Assembly (NCBI GenBank): GCA_004802725.1
Contig: SGPM01000001.1
Coordinates: forward strand, 434,001 to 498,000
Length of the DNA stretch: 64,000 nt
From: Antrodiella citrinella
Taxonomy: Eukaryota; Basidiomycota; Agaricomycetes; Polyporales; Steccherinaceae
Direction: 5' to 3'
A program made the translations under genes and the position numbers. This document shows, one piece after another, positions 21,597 through 33,143 of this stretch (positions within the stretch are counted from its first letter, which is position 1; the number at the start of each line of letters is the position of its first letter). Below the pieces are notes generated by a model that had not been told where the DNA came from, did not search any database, and worked only from the letters and a program-made list of their open reading frames with translations.

Positions 21597-22031
21597 GATG
21601 ATAAAGCAATAAATGAGCAGGAAGAGTTAGCGAAGTCAACGAGCAAAGCGGTCGAAAAGGGCGTCGTCCGGGTCCGGCCAGACAAAGGAATGAAGAGAAG
21701 TGGGAGAGAGGACGGGGAGGAAGTACAGTTGAGGACGGGGGGTATAACAGAGAGACAGACGGTGGTGACAGTGGTGAGACGCTTTCCGTGACCATGGCAA
21801 TCCTGGGATGGCTACAAGCGCCCACACAATTATGATAAGCCCGACCTGCCCAGTCGTTTCCAGTCCCGTCCCTTCTAGTATTCCTCAGTCACAAAATCAT
21901 TGACAATCCGTCTATGCTACAGATGCGACACAGGCAAGGTATGTGGCCCCACGCCGAGCGTTGGAGGGCCTGAGTGATCTGATCAGTCCAACACTCGCCA
22001 CTCCGAGTCCGACGCCCGTCACTCTCGATGA
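21597..22031. other. Intergenic: noxA promoter and mad2 3' end
   Basis: 435 bp between two minus-strand genes. Pyrimidine-rich on the minus strand near noxA, as is common for fungal promoters. No repeat or RNA gene seen. Confidence 0.45.
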
Positions 22032-22889
22032 TCAGCCCTCGTACCGGTATGCCACCATTGCCTCTATCCGATGCACGTCAGTGCTGAAGCTCCGAAGCTT
22101 CACCTGTTGGCTTTTTCCTGCTTCGATAGCCAGAGGGTCGGTATCCACCCACTCGTTAGCAGGAATGTCAGCCGATTCTGACGTGTATGCCAGGATGTTG
22201 AATACTGTCGGCTCATCAATCACGGGCAGGAAGGTAACCGTCGAAACAATCTGCTTCAAAATGTTGCGGATTTCAGCCTGAATCTCAGACTCGGGCTTGG
22301 CTGGCGCTCTGTGCACCTCAGTCAGCACACGTCGGGAGGTTGCCAAACAAACATGTGAACGTACGGCGCATCAATTGCTGGTTGCTGGACCACGTTAATA
22401 TCGAACACCCAACGCTCCATCGTTGTCCTGGAATCTTTGGAGATGATGGCGAGCACTATCTGGGTGACAGACCCAGTCAAAAGCCACTCTGGTAACAATC
22501 ACCTTTGTCAGACTGCAGTGCAGTGTGGCAATACACGGTGTCCACTCACTGTTCATCTGTGCCAGAATCCTGAATTCAGGCTATCAGTAAGCGGCGTACT
22601 ACCAGAAACATTAGTAAAGGCACGCACTTCTCAAGATAGTTCTCTAGGGCGAGATCCTGGGTGACCAAGACGGTCTGTCCGTACTTCTTGACCATGTGAA
22701 AGTCGTCCGCAGGATAGACACCTCGTTGGAAGAGAATGCTGAGCAGCCATAATATCAGTACAACCAATGACGCGCACATGAGAATTTGGGTACACACGTA
22801 TTAGCTGCATACTTGAAGAACTCAGTGACCAGGTCTGTTGACCCTTTCAACGTGATAGCCTGCCGAGTGGGTGCTTGTTTCGTTGCCAT
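22032..22889 (-). CDS. mad2: Spindle assembly checkpoint protein MAD2 (HORMA domain)
   Basis: Starts MATKQAPTRQAITLKGSTDLVTEFFKYAANT and continues ILFQRGVYPADDFHMVKKYGQTVL, the canonical MAD2 N-terminus. WLLTGSVTQIVLAI, ERWVFDI, AEIRNILKQIVSTVTFLPV and the C-terminal seat-belt segment (FNILAYTSESADIPANEW, QQVKLRSFSTDVHRIEAMVAYR) follow. MAD2 holds back the anaphase-promoting complex by binding Cdc20 until all kinetochores are attached. Five or so exons with GT-AG introns give about 210 aa, the usual size. Stop TGA is at 22032-22034. N bases at 22916 and 22932 are upstream of the start and do not affect the protein. Confidence 0.95.
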
Positions 22890-23301
22890 CTTCAAACCAG
22901 AGTGACCGGCTCGCGNCGTAGAGAGCGTATANTAGAGTGAAGAAATCCCTAAAGCTCTGTAATCTCCGTTTGTCTGAGTGGCGAGGGTGACTGAAAGGGT
23001 TGAACGACGCGCGCGGTTTCAAGCAGCGTGTCTATCACGTGACCGTATCGCGTTGGCGGCGATTAGCACTCCGCCCACTCCGAGCGAGCAACGATGACGA
23101 AGGTTGAGTGCCNCGGGTAATTGGAGGCGTGGTGGCATACATGAAAAGTACAAGAACTTGACAAGGTGAGATCGAAAGAGGAATTACGGTGTTGGAGATT
23201 AGGNATAATATAATTGGCAAGGGAATCATAGACTGTGGGGTATGAGGCGAACATGAAGGGACATACAAGACAAAGGTCATAATATACGGTTCTGTATGCC
23301 T
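22890..23301. other. Intergenic: mad2 promoter and RNase III gene 3' end
   Basis: 412 bp with isolated undetermined bases at 22916, 22932, 23113 and 23204. GACGCGCGCGG at about 23005 and a TTGGCGGCG stretch near 23050 lie 120-160 bp upstream of mad2 and resemble G1/S-type GC-rich elements; this is only suggestive. Confidence 0.4.
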
Positions 23302-24702
23302 TCAGGAGAANACGGTCAGTGGCATATCGTCGCTAGATATCAGCATATCCATTTCGTNGCCGCTATCCGAGTCGACCATTTCTTCACCATCCAGGTCTTC
23401 AACATCGTCTTCATTGGACATCAGCATATCTTCAAGCTCGTCCATTTCCTTCTCTTCGTCCGTGATGCTACCAGAGGTCATGGCGGGTGGTGGATTGGNA
23501 ACGGGCGTCGAATGACGACTCGGCTCTGGAGAGGAGTCATCCAGCGTAAGATCTATCACGACCGATGGCGGTTTCCTCGCGGTTGTGATTATGCCTTTCC
23601 TTCGAGGGGTTGGGAGTCGAAGCGAGGCCTGGGGTTTCAGTTGCTGCTTGCTCGAATTGTGTGAAAGAGACGGCGTCGAAAAACCAGATTGTGTACGCCG
23701 GATGTTCGGGGGGACTANGAAGGGTCTCAAGTTCTCAGCTGTCACGGCTAAAGGGAAAGACGGACGAGATGGCAAGTTCGGCATCGGAGGCGGNGCCTGC
23801 GGAGGCACAAGAAAAGGACGCTCATGAAAAGGTATGAGAGGAAAGTTTGGCTTCAAAGCTTGCTGTGGCTCAGAAGGTAGAGGCAAGGGCATGACATATG
23901 CGACACCATGCCAAGCTGGTTGAGGTCTGAGAGGCGGATGTCCGGTNTAGATGCTGTCTTTCCTCGTGTCTAGACTGCGAACGACATGAGGGGACGGTCG
24001 TAAAGAACGGCTGGGTCTGTCTCTGATGGCCGTGATGGCGTGNACATCGCGTTTNTTCATCCTCAGCACCCTACATACATTGTTCAGCGGTGTAAGAAGG
24101 GCCAACAGTATAAGCCACCTACGTCGCACTGAAGCTCTTTTTGGCAATCACGATGAGAGGTGCGTATATCTCGTTCACCCATTCATACAGAGCCTCAAAG
24201 CCGCGTTCCATATAGTAGGCTCCAATGACAGCCTCAAACAGATCAGCTGTCTTCTTTATGGCGAGCCGCGGCTTAGGTCGAACAAGAGAGCCTTCGCCGA
24301 AAGTTTGGGCAGTGAGGGCATTGAGGACCACCTTGCTGACAGCAAAAACATCCAATTTCTCTGCTAGTTTGGAAAACGTCGCGTTCGAGTGAAGAGCACT
24401 TCGAAGAACCTGTCATCGTGAGATTAAGATTGAGACGAGGAAACAAGTGAATTTCGTGCATTAAAACTCACAGTGTACAAGTGGGGCGAGCCTTGCGGGC
24501 ACTGAGTATAAAGTAGCTTGCCGATGGTTGCATACATGAGAGCATCGCCGAGGAACTCCAGTCTGTCGTTCTCTGCCGCAGTCTCAGACGTGTGGCTCAC
24601 GACAAGCTTTCTCCATCCATCTTCGGACAGAGGAGGAAGCGCACCGCTAAAGCTAGGGTTGGCGATGGCGGCATTAAGAGCTGTCTGGATTTCTAAGTGC
24701 AT
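23302..24702 (-). CDS. RNase III-domain protein with disordered Pro-rich region, SIM-like motif and acidic tail
   Basis: One RNase III domain fills the N-terminal half. The signature reads ENDRLEFLGDALMYATIGKLLY, with the catalytic Glu and Asp of LEFLGD, and the second acidic cluster is KKTADLFEAVIGAYYMERGFEALYEW. Both sites look intact, so cleavage of double-stranded RNA is plausible. No dsRNA-binding domain is visible after it. Instead there is a Pro-rich stretch (RPSPHVVRS, LPLPSEP, PPPMPNLPS), then VVIDLTLDD at 23536-23562, a classic SUMO-interaction-type sequence with acidic flank, and a very acidic tail (DEEKEMDELEDM, EDDVEDLDGEEMVDSDSG). Start ATG at 24702 (MHLEIQTALNAAIAN). Eight N bases lie inside but none breaks the frame. 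The gene is divergent from Nup155. It is neither a Dicer (single domain) nor clearly Rnt1 (no dsRBD). Confidence 0.82.
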
Positions 24703-25049
24703 AGTATGGAAATGTCGTTTCGCTAGTATGTGTGAAAGGGAGTGTGCGGGAGATCTGTGGCGTGAATGTGGGACGCTTTAGTCTGAGGGTTGTGAGGTTG
24801 TCGTGAACAGAAAAAACACCAATACCCGACCTGCCCTCCTAGAGGGATTTGACCAAGTCGGGCTGGTGTCTAAGTCGAATGTTGAACCAGAGAGAAGTGT
24901 AGCGTAGCGTAGCAGCACACTCGGACGCGTCGCTGGAAAAGGAAGTCAACAGACGCGTTCTGCCCCGTGATCTTCGTTGACGAGCGGTCCTTGTTATTAT
25001 ACTCGTGCTGGAGTCTGCTCGCCACACTTGATACTTTTCTCCCTTCACC
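24703..25049. promoter_or_regulatory. Divergent promoter with two ACGCGT boxes (RNase III / Nup155)
   Basis: 347 bp between two start codons. ACGCGT occurs at 24925-24930 and 24953-24958, about 225-255 bp from the RNase III start and 90-125 bp from the Nup155 start. The boxes match the MluI cell-cycle box bound by MBF in ascomycete yeasts. Use in this fungus is inferred. Confidence 0.5.
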
Positions 25050-28000
25050 ATGCTTCATTCTACGGCCGGCCCTTCCGCAGCTGCGGCGGGCTCCTCCAGC
25101 GCTCTCGCAGGTCCTGTGCCCGGTCATTCGTCTTTGGATTTGTCTGCGCTGCAGAGTGCAAGCAGGGTCTTGCAGGAGCAGTATGTGAAGGATGCACAAG
25201 TGGTCCCAGAGCTGGGGGACACACTCACAATTCGTGAGCAAGATTGTCTATTGTCTCTTCTGCCTCTGACTGACTCGCCTCAGCTGGTATACAGTCTTCA
25301 GCCTCGTATAGTGTCTTCCCAGACGACTGGCGAGTGCCATTCCAGAGACAGAAGCTTGTTGGGATTCCGGTAGAACTCTTTCAGCACTACAACAGTAAGT
25401 CGCATTCATTATACTGTACCGTCCTTCTCACAAAAATCAACTACAGCCACCCATATGCAAACACACATGGGTCTGTTACCAGAGATTGAAAGAGCTTGGA
25501 TTTCCATTGACTCTGGGCTATTCTTGTGGGACTACATTGACGGGTATGATTCTATCCACTTGTGTCATTTGTTTCCGGATTGAAAGTGTTTGCAGACATG
25601 AGCTGAGTTCGTATACTGACCAACCCGACGTGATCACAGGCGTTAGGCTGGTTAAACCAAAACCTGGAGTATTCATCGACGAGATCACCTCTTTGCTGGT
25701 GTTATGGAGTCCCATTTCCATTACTCTGATCGGCATCTCCGCCACGACTGTCCCTGGTCCCAATGGCCGCACTCGGAAAGAAATCAAGCTCTATGCCACT
25801 GATATGTCGATATCGACCGACGTCGAGATGACCTCTGTCATTGGCACGGATGAAGGCCGCATCTTTATGTGCGGTAATCAGGATGGTAACCTTTACGAGT
25901 TGCATTACCAGGAGAAAGAAGGGTGGTTTGGCAAACGCGTGCAACTCATCAACCATTCGGTTGCAGGAGTCCAAAGCCTGATACCGCGGCTTACTGCTAC
26001 CAGAGCTGAAGGTGACGCGACAGACTCGCTTTCTTTCGACATTAACTTATTTACAGTACTGCAGATCGTATCACGAGCCTCGTATGGGACCCCTACAGGC
26101 GTTGTTTCTATACGCTGACAGCGAACAACACAATCTCAGTCTATCGAACGAATGGCGACAAGACTGTACAGCACCTACAAACCCTCTCAAACCTGTATAA
26201 AGCTGCACAGGACAAAGCGCCTGGATCACCTGCCCTCACTCCAAAAGCGTTCTTCATTATTTCGTTGCATCCCCTAGAACCGACTCGCTCGCAGAACGGT
26301 GTGCAGTTGATGGCATTCACTCAGAATGCAACTCGCCTCTTTTTCTCCCCCGCTATGGGATATGGTGGCTATGGACCAGCGAATACATCTCGACCCCTTC
26401 AGCTTGTGCATATAAGACTTCCGCCGCCAAATCTACTTCACCCCGACGAGCAATCTCCGGATCCTTTAACTGGTTATCGTGTTGTCCCGACGCCTGACAA
26501 ACCATCACGGCCTTTCATTGTTTCTGGGTTGGAGCCGGTTTGCTATATAGCAGGACTCACTGTGGCCGCTCAGACAGGCGACACTGACAATCTAGACTAC
26601 ATGCTGTGTATATCCCCTGACCTTCCGCAGATTGGTTCCTTCCAACAACGCTCCCCACTGTCGAATGTCTACGCTGGTGGCGGTCAGACACGTCCCCCAC
26701 TAGTTGAAAAAGCTACCTTGCTCACTGTACCTGGGCGAACATGGGACCTGGCTCCTGTTCCTCGGCCACCTGTAGCTGCTGCTGCGAGCACTCCCCCCGA
26801 TTGTCCCGCGCCGGTCTTGACGAATGACGTTGCCACACAATTCTGTGAACCACCAAGGCAGTTCATGATCCTCACCAACGCAGGCGTCGCGTATATGGTG
26901 AAGTACAGGCCTCTGGACGCTTTATTGATTGTCATCGACGAGTATGCAAATGAGGGCAACCCCCAGTCGTTGATTCAGTTCCGGGACAGGTACATGTTAA
27001 ATTTCGTTGTCGTCTTGGATCGTCCCTTACACATGACCATAGCTTCGGAAGGGACCAGACATGTGCTATGATTCTTGCCCTAGCAAGCGGTAACACTTTC
27101 CTGGCACAAGAGCAGCCAACAACACTGGGTAAACTCTTGACCATACGCCCGGAGGCGCTGGCAGTCGCGAAGCAGGCATTTTACGATTTTGGAGAGCGAC
27201 CGACGTGGACAGAGCGAGTGACATATGGGACTGGTAAGTTTGTATCTCTCTCCGACATTGCTGCAGTCTCCTAATTCCTTGGTAGTGACAGGCGATAGTT
27301 CTGGAACCGCAACCTTCAGTGGTCGAAGAGAAGGTCTCGCCTTGTATTTTGCTCGTCTCGCGAGACCCATCTGGAAAGCCAAGTTGACGAAGATCGGGTA
27401 CGTGTATGTGCTGAGTTGGGTCATGCTTGTGCTAAACTTTCACTGTGTGCAGTCCGAACAAGGTTCAGCAATCTAATCTTTCCGAGGATGTTCTAGTCAC
27501 GATACAGCAAAACATGTTTGCTCTCAAAGATCTGCTGGACAGGAATCCTCAGCTCTTCCATTCGGCACCAGGCGACCACGCCGGGGCTCGTTCTGCGGCT
27601 GCCAACGAACAGGAAGCATGGAAGGTATGTGTAGTCCCGTCGTCAAAATTTTAAGTCTGACAGTCATGCAGGCGGAGCAAAATTCCGTATCACAATTGCT
27701 TAGTCTTCTCGCAAGAACGATCGAAGCTATCTCATTTTTCATTTTGCTCACCGATCATCACATTGAAGACCTCATCTCACAGTAGGTCCAGCATTCAGAC
27801 GTACATAGCATCACTAATGTTTGCTCTAGTTGTGAACCAGATGTTCAGCAAGTTGTCAGTTCATTAACCTTTGAGCAGCTGGTAACGGATCCAAACGGTG
27901 TTCATGCATCCCGTGCCCTTGTCAATGTCATTATCAACCAGCAGATTGGCCAGCAAATCAACGTACGCATACTGCTAAAGTCCTCACTGGTGATGCAAGC

Positions 28001-30080
28001 GCTGATGGCATTAATAGGTTGACACAATCAGCGAGGTCCTCCAGCAGCGATGCGGGTCATTCTGCAGTACGGATGATGTCATGTTGTACAAGGTATATTT
28101 TGCCTTAGATGAGGCTGCTGCCCGCGACTGACATCACATTGTACAGGCTCGAGAAAATGTTCGTAAAGCTGCCGAGACCAAGAACCCGATAGAACGACAG
28201 AATTGGTTAGGCGAGTCTCTGAGGTCAGAAGCATCGGTCCTCTCATCTATATCCCCGATCTGATACATAGAATTACGCAGACTATTTACGAAGGGGGCGA
28301 GAATATTGGAGCTCGACAAGTTACGGGAGATCTGCGGAGACTACCAGCAACTCAACTACGCAAAGGGTATGTATGCAAGTACATCGTTAGGTCATGATCA
28401 GGGGGCTGAACCTTCTCGACAGGCGCTGTGGAGCTTCCACTGCATTGTGCTCAAGTGGCGGATGCAGATCAGCAAGGTCGAGGTTACTGGGTCGCAGGCT
28501 GTCCTCCCAACGATGCACGAATTCAACTCTGGCAAGCCCGACTGAGATGTTATGACCTCATTCTTGACACACTCTCGGTCTTCGAGGAGCACTGTACTAA
28601 TGCCAAGTCGGCGGGTGGCCTAGATGACCCCGACAGCGTTCGGGCCCATGCATATGATCTGGCTTTCGGGTCTGATGACGAGATCTTCCATTCTGTGCTG
28701 TACGGTTGGCTCATTCAACGAGGACTTGCCGACGAGCTCCTAGAGGTCCTTTTTTTTTGTGTGAGACGATGAAATGGCTTTGCTGATCGTTGTTTAGATG
28801 AGGCCGGTCTACTTGGAAGCTCACCTGCGACGAGAACCGCTCACCGAGCAGAAGCTCCAGCTGCTGTGGCAATTCTATGTCAAGGACAAGCAGCCGTTAC
28901 GTGCAGCTGAGGTCCTCAGTGCCCTCGCCGAAACCTCTGAGTGAGTGCAAAAGTCCTAGTTTGAGAGTCCTAGTTTGAGTACAATGTATTGACTGATTTG
29001 GTATGCGTAGTTTCGATATTCCTTTAGACTCTCGATTGGAGTACCTAACGCTCGCCGTCGGAAATGCGAAGTCACATCCTATATCCACAAGTGGGAACCA
29101 CGAAGAGGCATTGGCTTTCCTCACGGACTTGGAAGAGAAGCTCGAAGTTGCGCAGGTCCAATTGGAACTTTATCACACTCTGGCCCCTCGTGTGGTCGAG
29201 TCAGAGGAGAATGCTGCTAAAATCGGGCTCCTCACCAAGGGTCTGTATAACATATCCCAGGTACGCAGTTTTAGGCGATTTACTGTACGTACGTTATTAA
29301 ATCTTGTCTGAAGCTGTATCAAGTCTATGCGGATCCTTTCGACCTCCCCGCTATTAAGCTGCTCATCATCCACGTATCTGAACATCGAGACGATAATATT
29401 GTGCGACCAATATGGAACAAGATCTTCGAAGACGGTATGCACCTTTCCACTGACGCGATGTTGCACAAGAAACTGAACAATTTGTTGTGTTAGCCATGGA
29501 TGGTGTGGATCCTGCAGTCGCTTCAGATCGCATACAGTCAAAAGTACAGCCTCTTGGACAGAGGTTCTACCCCTCCGTCAGCGCGTTCCCATTACGTGAG
29601 TGTGCTTCCACCAAACTCCACCCTGACAATCGCTTACACTTCGATATAGGCCATATAGCCTCGTTGCTCATGAGGTTCATGCTGGCTCACAAAGACGTTG
29701 TCCCAAATGGATGGGCGCCGCGGATATTGGTACAATGTGGCGTACCATACGCGGACATCTGGGATATCCTTCATGAGATGTACGAATCACAGGTAAGAAT
29801 TCTCATGGCTGCAACATGTCCAGCTACCTAACTTCCATTCCAGATACCCCCGTTTAACGATCAAGCCAATGTCCAAGCCGTCTCGTCAGATATCGCGATA
29901 CTGTTCAGTGATTGGATAGAATCGGCGAGGAGACCACAATCTGGAGGCACTCGTGGCGAATTCCCTGTTTACCGGATCGACACTGCCATCGACCAATACC
30001 TGTCTGAACTTTCGCCAAGCAGAACTGAGACTAAGGCTTCCTACGATGCCATAAAACGCCAGCTAAGGCAGAACTGGTAG
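25050..30080 (+). CDS. nup155: Nucleoporin Nup155/Nup170 (inner-ring nuclear pore scaffold)
   Basis: Large scaffold nucleoporin: an N-terminal beta-propeller and a long alpha-solenoid. The start MLHSTAGPSAAAAGSSS at 25050 leads into YSVFPDDWRVPFQRQKLVGIP and IDSGLFLWDYIDG after two introns, then EIKLYATDMSISTDVEMTS, IGTDEGRIFMCGNQDGNLYELHYQEKEGWFGKR and INHSVAGVQSLIP, the most conserved part of the family. The solenoid follows over about fifteen small exons (ARLARPIWKAKLTKIGPNKVQ, LREICGDYQQLNYAKG, FDIPLDSRLEYLTLAVGNAK, FYPSVSAFPLR, HKDVVPNGWAPRILVQCGVPY). The stop TAG is at 30078-30080 after KRQLRQNW. The expected length of about 1,350 aa fits the 5-kb span. No frame breaks were noticed where junctions were checked. 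Confidence 0.93.
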
Positions 30081-30243
30081 ATAGATACACCCTGATACCG
30101 ATAATATGTACACGTTGTTCGACTGCTTGTAATGATGGAAAGAATGTGCTGTGTGACAGTAAAGAGACAGTATGAGAGCGTTAGAGTAGAGAAGGAACGT
30201 GTGAGAGGGAGAATGGTATAGAATTCCATAGAGAGTTCCGAGG

Positions 30244-31195
30244 TCACGAAACTTCCAAAATGGCGTCTTCAGCGCGGAGTAATGCTCGAGAAACTAATTT
30301 CTCGGTGAGCTGATACACTTTCCAAAGTGCTCTGCATCGAATGATTAGACGAAGAGAAATGAATGAGAACTTGATATTATCGCGTACCTCGCAGCTCCCG
30401 CGAGGATCACGAGTACCATGATGAGAGTCGCGAGGTCTCTCGTGTCTCTATTGTTTCGCCGAGACCTCCAGCGGTACCATTGGAAGGGCATTGGTATCGT
30501 GAATAGTATCTGTAGCACCGATCCTGCGCCGACAACTGGTAATCCCAAAAGGAAGCGGCGAATGAAGCGTCTGAGCAGACCGGGTGGGCCTGCAGGTTTA
30601 CGCATCTTCGTATATGAGAGGATTTTGTCGGTGTCGATGTCGACATCAATGAAGATGCGAGCAGTCGACCGGACAAGGTTTCGAAAGACGGCCCATGGCG
30701 CAATGACGAACCAAGAATCGTGCTCCTCGTCCAGAAGCCATGTAGTGATGTATGATGAACATAGAACCAAGACGGTGAACACCACCGCAGAGAGGGCCGC
30801 TACGACGACTGCACAGAGAAAAATGAGGAACCAACATGCAATAGAGATAGAAAATACAGACCAGGATTGCTAGCAAGACCCGATACCTTCGTCCGCGCAA
30901 AGTGGTACCGATAGCCACACTGGGGACATGCGTAGAAGGCCGTTCGTGATGCAGATGCAAGCCTCCAACGCTGCAAGCATTTGACGTGTACGTACTACAG
31001 ATGAGATGTGGTCAGTGGTCCTTATATATGGATGTAAGTATACGACAAACTTACACTGATGGACCCCTTGCACAAGCATGGCCGGATGAGCCTTCCAAGC
31101 TCTGGTTCTTCGCCGTCAAGACAGATCCTGCATTGTTTCTCCTCCGGAGCTTGAGGTCTTGATGGTGGAACTGTATCGTCTTCACGATCTGCCAT
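30244..31195 (-). CDS. Membrane RING-CH (RINGv, MARCH-like) E3 ubiquitin ligase
   Basis: The N-terminal C4HC3 RINGv zinc finger is complete: C22-x2-C25, C40-x-C42, H50-x2-C53 and C70-x2-C73 in CRICLDGEE, RPCLCKGSIS, YVHVKCLQRW and YACPQCGY. Three to four hydrophobic segments follow (VVVAALSAVVFTVLVLCSSY; PWAVFRNLV; LLGLPVVGAGSVLQILF; LATLIMVLVILAGA). Proteins of this plan are membrane-embedded ligases that ubiquitinate membrane or ER proteins. The start ATG at 31195 (MADREDDTVPPSRP) is well placed. The last exon joins after AGA to give RALWKVYQLTEKLVSRALL and the stop at 30244-30246; reading through the last intron would end earlier at 30345. It converges on Nup155 with 163 bp between stops and diverges from the carrier. 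Confidence 0.88.
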
Positions 31196-31489
31196 ATAGA
31201 ACGAAAGAGTTATGAACGACCGAATCCGAGATGGTCATTCAAGTTGGGAATCGTGTCAGTGTGGCACCGGAACTGGGCGGGTTCCCAAACGGATACGTGG
31301 TCGATCGGCCGACCTCGAATCGGGTATTTGCGATCTTCCAGTCACGTGGCCGACGCGATCGACTTCGACGGAACGGGATTTGCCGCTCCGCCGAGTCACC
31401 CAGTTTGTACCCTCCGCCGCGGCGGCGGCAGCGTGCACGGTTCGGTGCAACAACCTGGTTCCCCAGACTCCAGGTCTATACATGCTATC

Positions 31490-33048
31490 ATGTCTGAGGT
31501 CAAGGAAAGTGGTCACATACGCATCATAGGTGCATTTGCTGGCGTAGGGAGCGGTAAGTCTGCGCTTCAAGCTATATTGTGAATTTCTTGGCGTTGACCT
31601 ACTAACGATACGAATGACAATTCACAGGTTTGACCAAGGCATGCTTTCATGCGCATAGAAGAGTCCAGAGCTCATGATCTACATCTCTAGGTAGCAGTTG
31701 GTCATGGGTGAGTACCGTCTTGCTCTCCTAAGGTCAGTCATCATCAACGGTCCATTTGAAGAAACATTTCAAAGTGCTCATTTGTAATGCAGAGACAAAT
31801 TGTTTACACTTCTTTAACAAGCTTTGACACCGTCAAGACCCGGTTACAATGCTCACCTCCTGGTACCTATCGTGGCGCATGGGATTGTCTCGTGAAGATA
31901 ATCAGGAATGAGGCATGTTTCTAAAAACTTGACTCGATCGAAATATTGCTATACTTACCACGTCACATATGGATACCGTAGTCTCCCATGGCATTTTATA
32001 AGGGTGCAACACCACCTGCCGTGGGCTGGGCTGCCATAGATTCCCTTCTTCTAGGCTCTCTCCACAATTACCGGCTGTTCCTCATAAGACACAGTATGAC
32101 GGAGGCAGTTACTGGAACAGATGCCCGTCGATTGACCCTACTTGGTCACGGTATCGCTGGACTCGGAGCAGGCCTGACGAGGTACTGTTTTTTCGAAATA
32201 TAGCGGTCGCTATTCGGCTGAAAATTCCTAGCGCACTCCTTGCGACACCTGTCGAACATCTCAAAAGTGCGTAATATATGCAGTGGATGATTATCTTGCT
32301 AATGTTCAACTTGAATCGACATAGTCCGTCTCCAGATGCAGATTCAACGTGCAGTGGCCGATAGGGAATTCAAAGGACCGATAGACTGTGCAAGGCAAGT
32401 CACTCGGCACCGTGGTGTCATAGGACTCTGGTCAGGCTTCACGGGCAGTTTGGCATTTCGAGCGAATTTCCTGTGGATGTTTGGGTCGATCGAGGTGCGT
32501 CGTACCATCTAGCATATTCGAATATGGCATGATCTCACGGATGCTAAATTCTGCAATAGCTTCTCATGAGAGGCTTCGCTTCATTGAAGGGCACTCCATT
32601 TGAGGTATGCTTCACGGATCGAAAATGACAGGCTTGAATGTTTACGTCGAACATAGACGAGCACGGGAACTGCCAATTTCCTCTCAGGAGGTCTTGCGTC
32701 TTTTTCGTTCTGGATCATGGCGATACCCGCCGACAACATCAAAAAGTATGGAACTCGCCACCTCTTTGCTCAACGGGATACTGATAGACTCAACTAGTCG
32801 AATGATGGCCTCGCCTCTGAACGCAGCAAGACCTTCTTTCACGAGCACCATGCGGCATGTATACACCACTGTTGGTGTACGCGGCTTTTTCGCGGGGTTG
32901 ACACCATGTTTCCTTCGTGCATTCCCTACCAATGCATGTGCGTACTATGCGTATGAGGGGCTGATGAGGGCATTTGACGCAGAGAAGGTGAGCAGAACGA
33001 ATATGGCTATGAGACATTCTACTGATTCCGCTCCAGACTCGACATTAG
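31490..33048 (+). CDS. Mitochondrial carrier family protein (SLC25)
   Basis: Three carrier repeats: (1) GSGLTKVAVGHGFDTVKTRLQCSP, (2) RALLATPVEHLKIRLQMQ, (3) LSGGLASFSFWIMAIPADNIKNRM. It also has WDCLVKIIRNE, FYKGATPPAVGWAAIDSLLLGSLHNYR and GLWSGFTGSLAFRANFLWMF. The third residue-set ends RAFPTNACAYYAYEGLMRAFDAEKTRH. The proline of the first Px[D/E]xx[K/R] signature is replaced by Gly. The general plan matches inner-membrane transporters for amino acids or acyl derivatives; the substrate cannot be told. The structure is finely split: exons 31490-31553, 31628-31638 (11 nt), 31691-31707 (17 nt), 31822-31912, 31982-32181, 32232-32266, 32325-32494 and more. The introns starting at 31639 and 31913 have GC donors. 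The last intron (donor GTGAGC after GAG AAG) gives stop 33046-33048; if retained the frame runs to 33164. Confidence 0.87.
31628..31707 (+). other. Micro-exons of 11 and 17 nt flanking a GC-AG intron
   Basis: Exon 31628-31638 (GTTTGACCAAG) and exon 31691-31707 are separated by a 52-nt intron starting GCATGC and ending CTCTAG. Only this combination gives the family sequence GSGLTKVAVGH in frame; skipping the 11-nt exon shifts the frame. Confidence 0.7.
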
Positions 33049-33143
33049 ATCTAATGAGCATGAGTACTAGTATATCATACACATTTAGCTTCTACAACTA
33101 TTGCAGCATCTACATACATTGTACCATACTACCACCACTCGAC

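Noticed and set aside
30345..30400. Shorter end of the RING-CH protein at 30345
   Set aside because: It comes from reading into the last intron; splicing gives RALWKVYQLTEKLVSRALL and a later stop at 30244.
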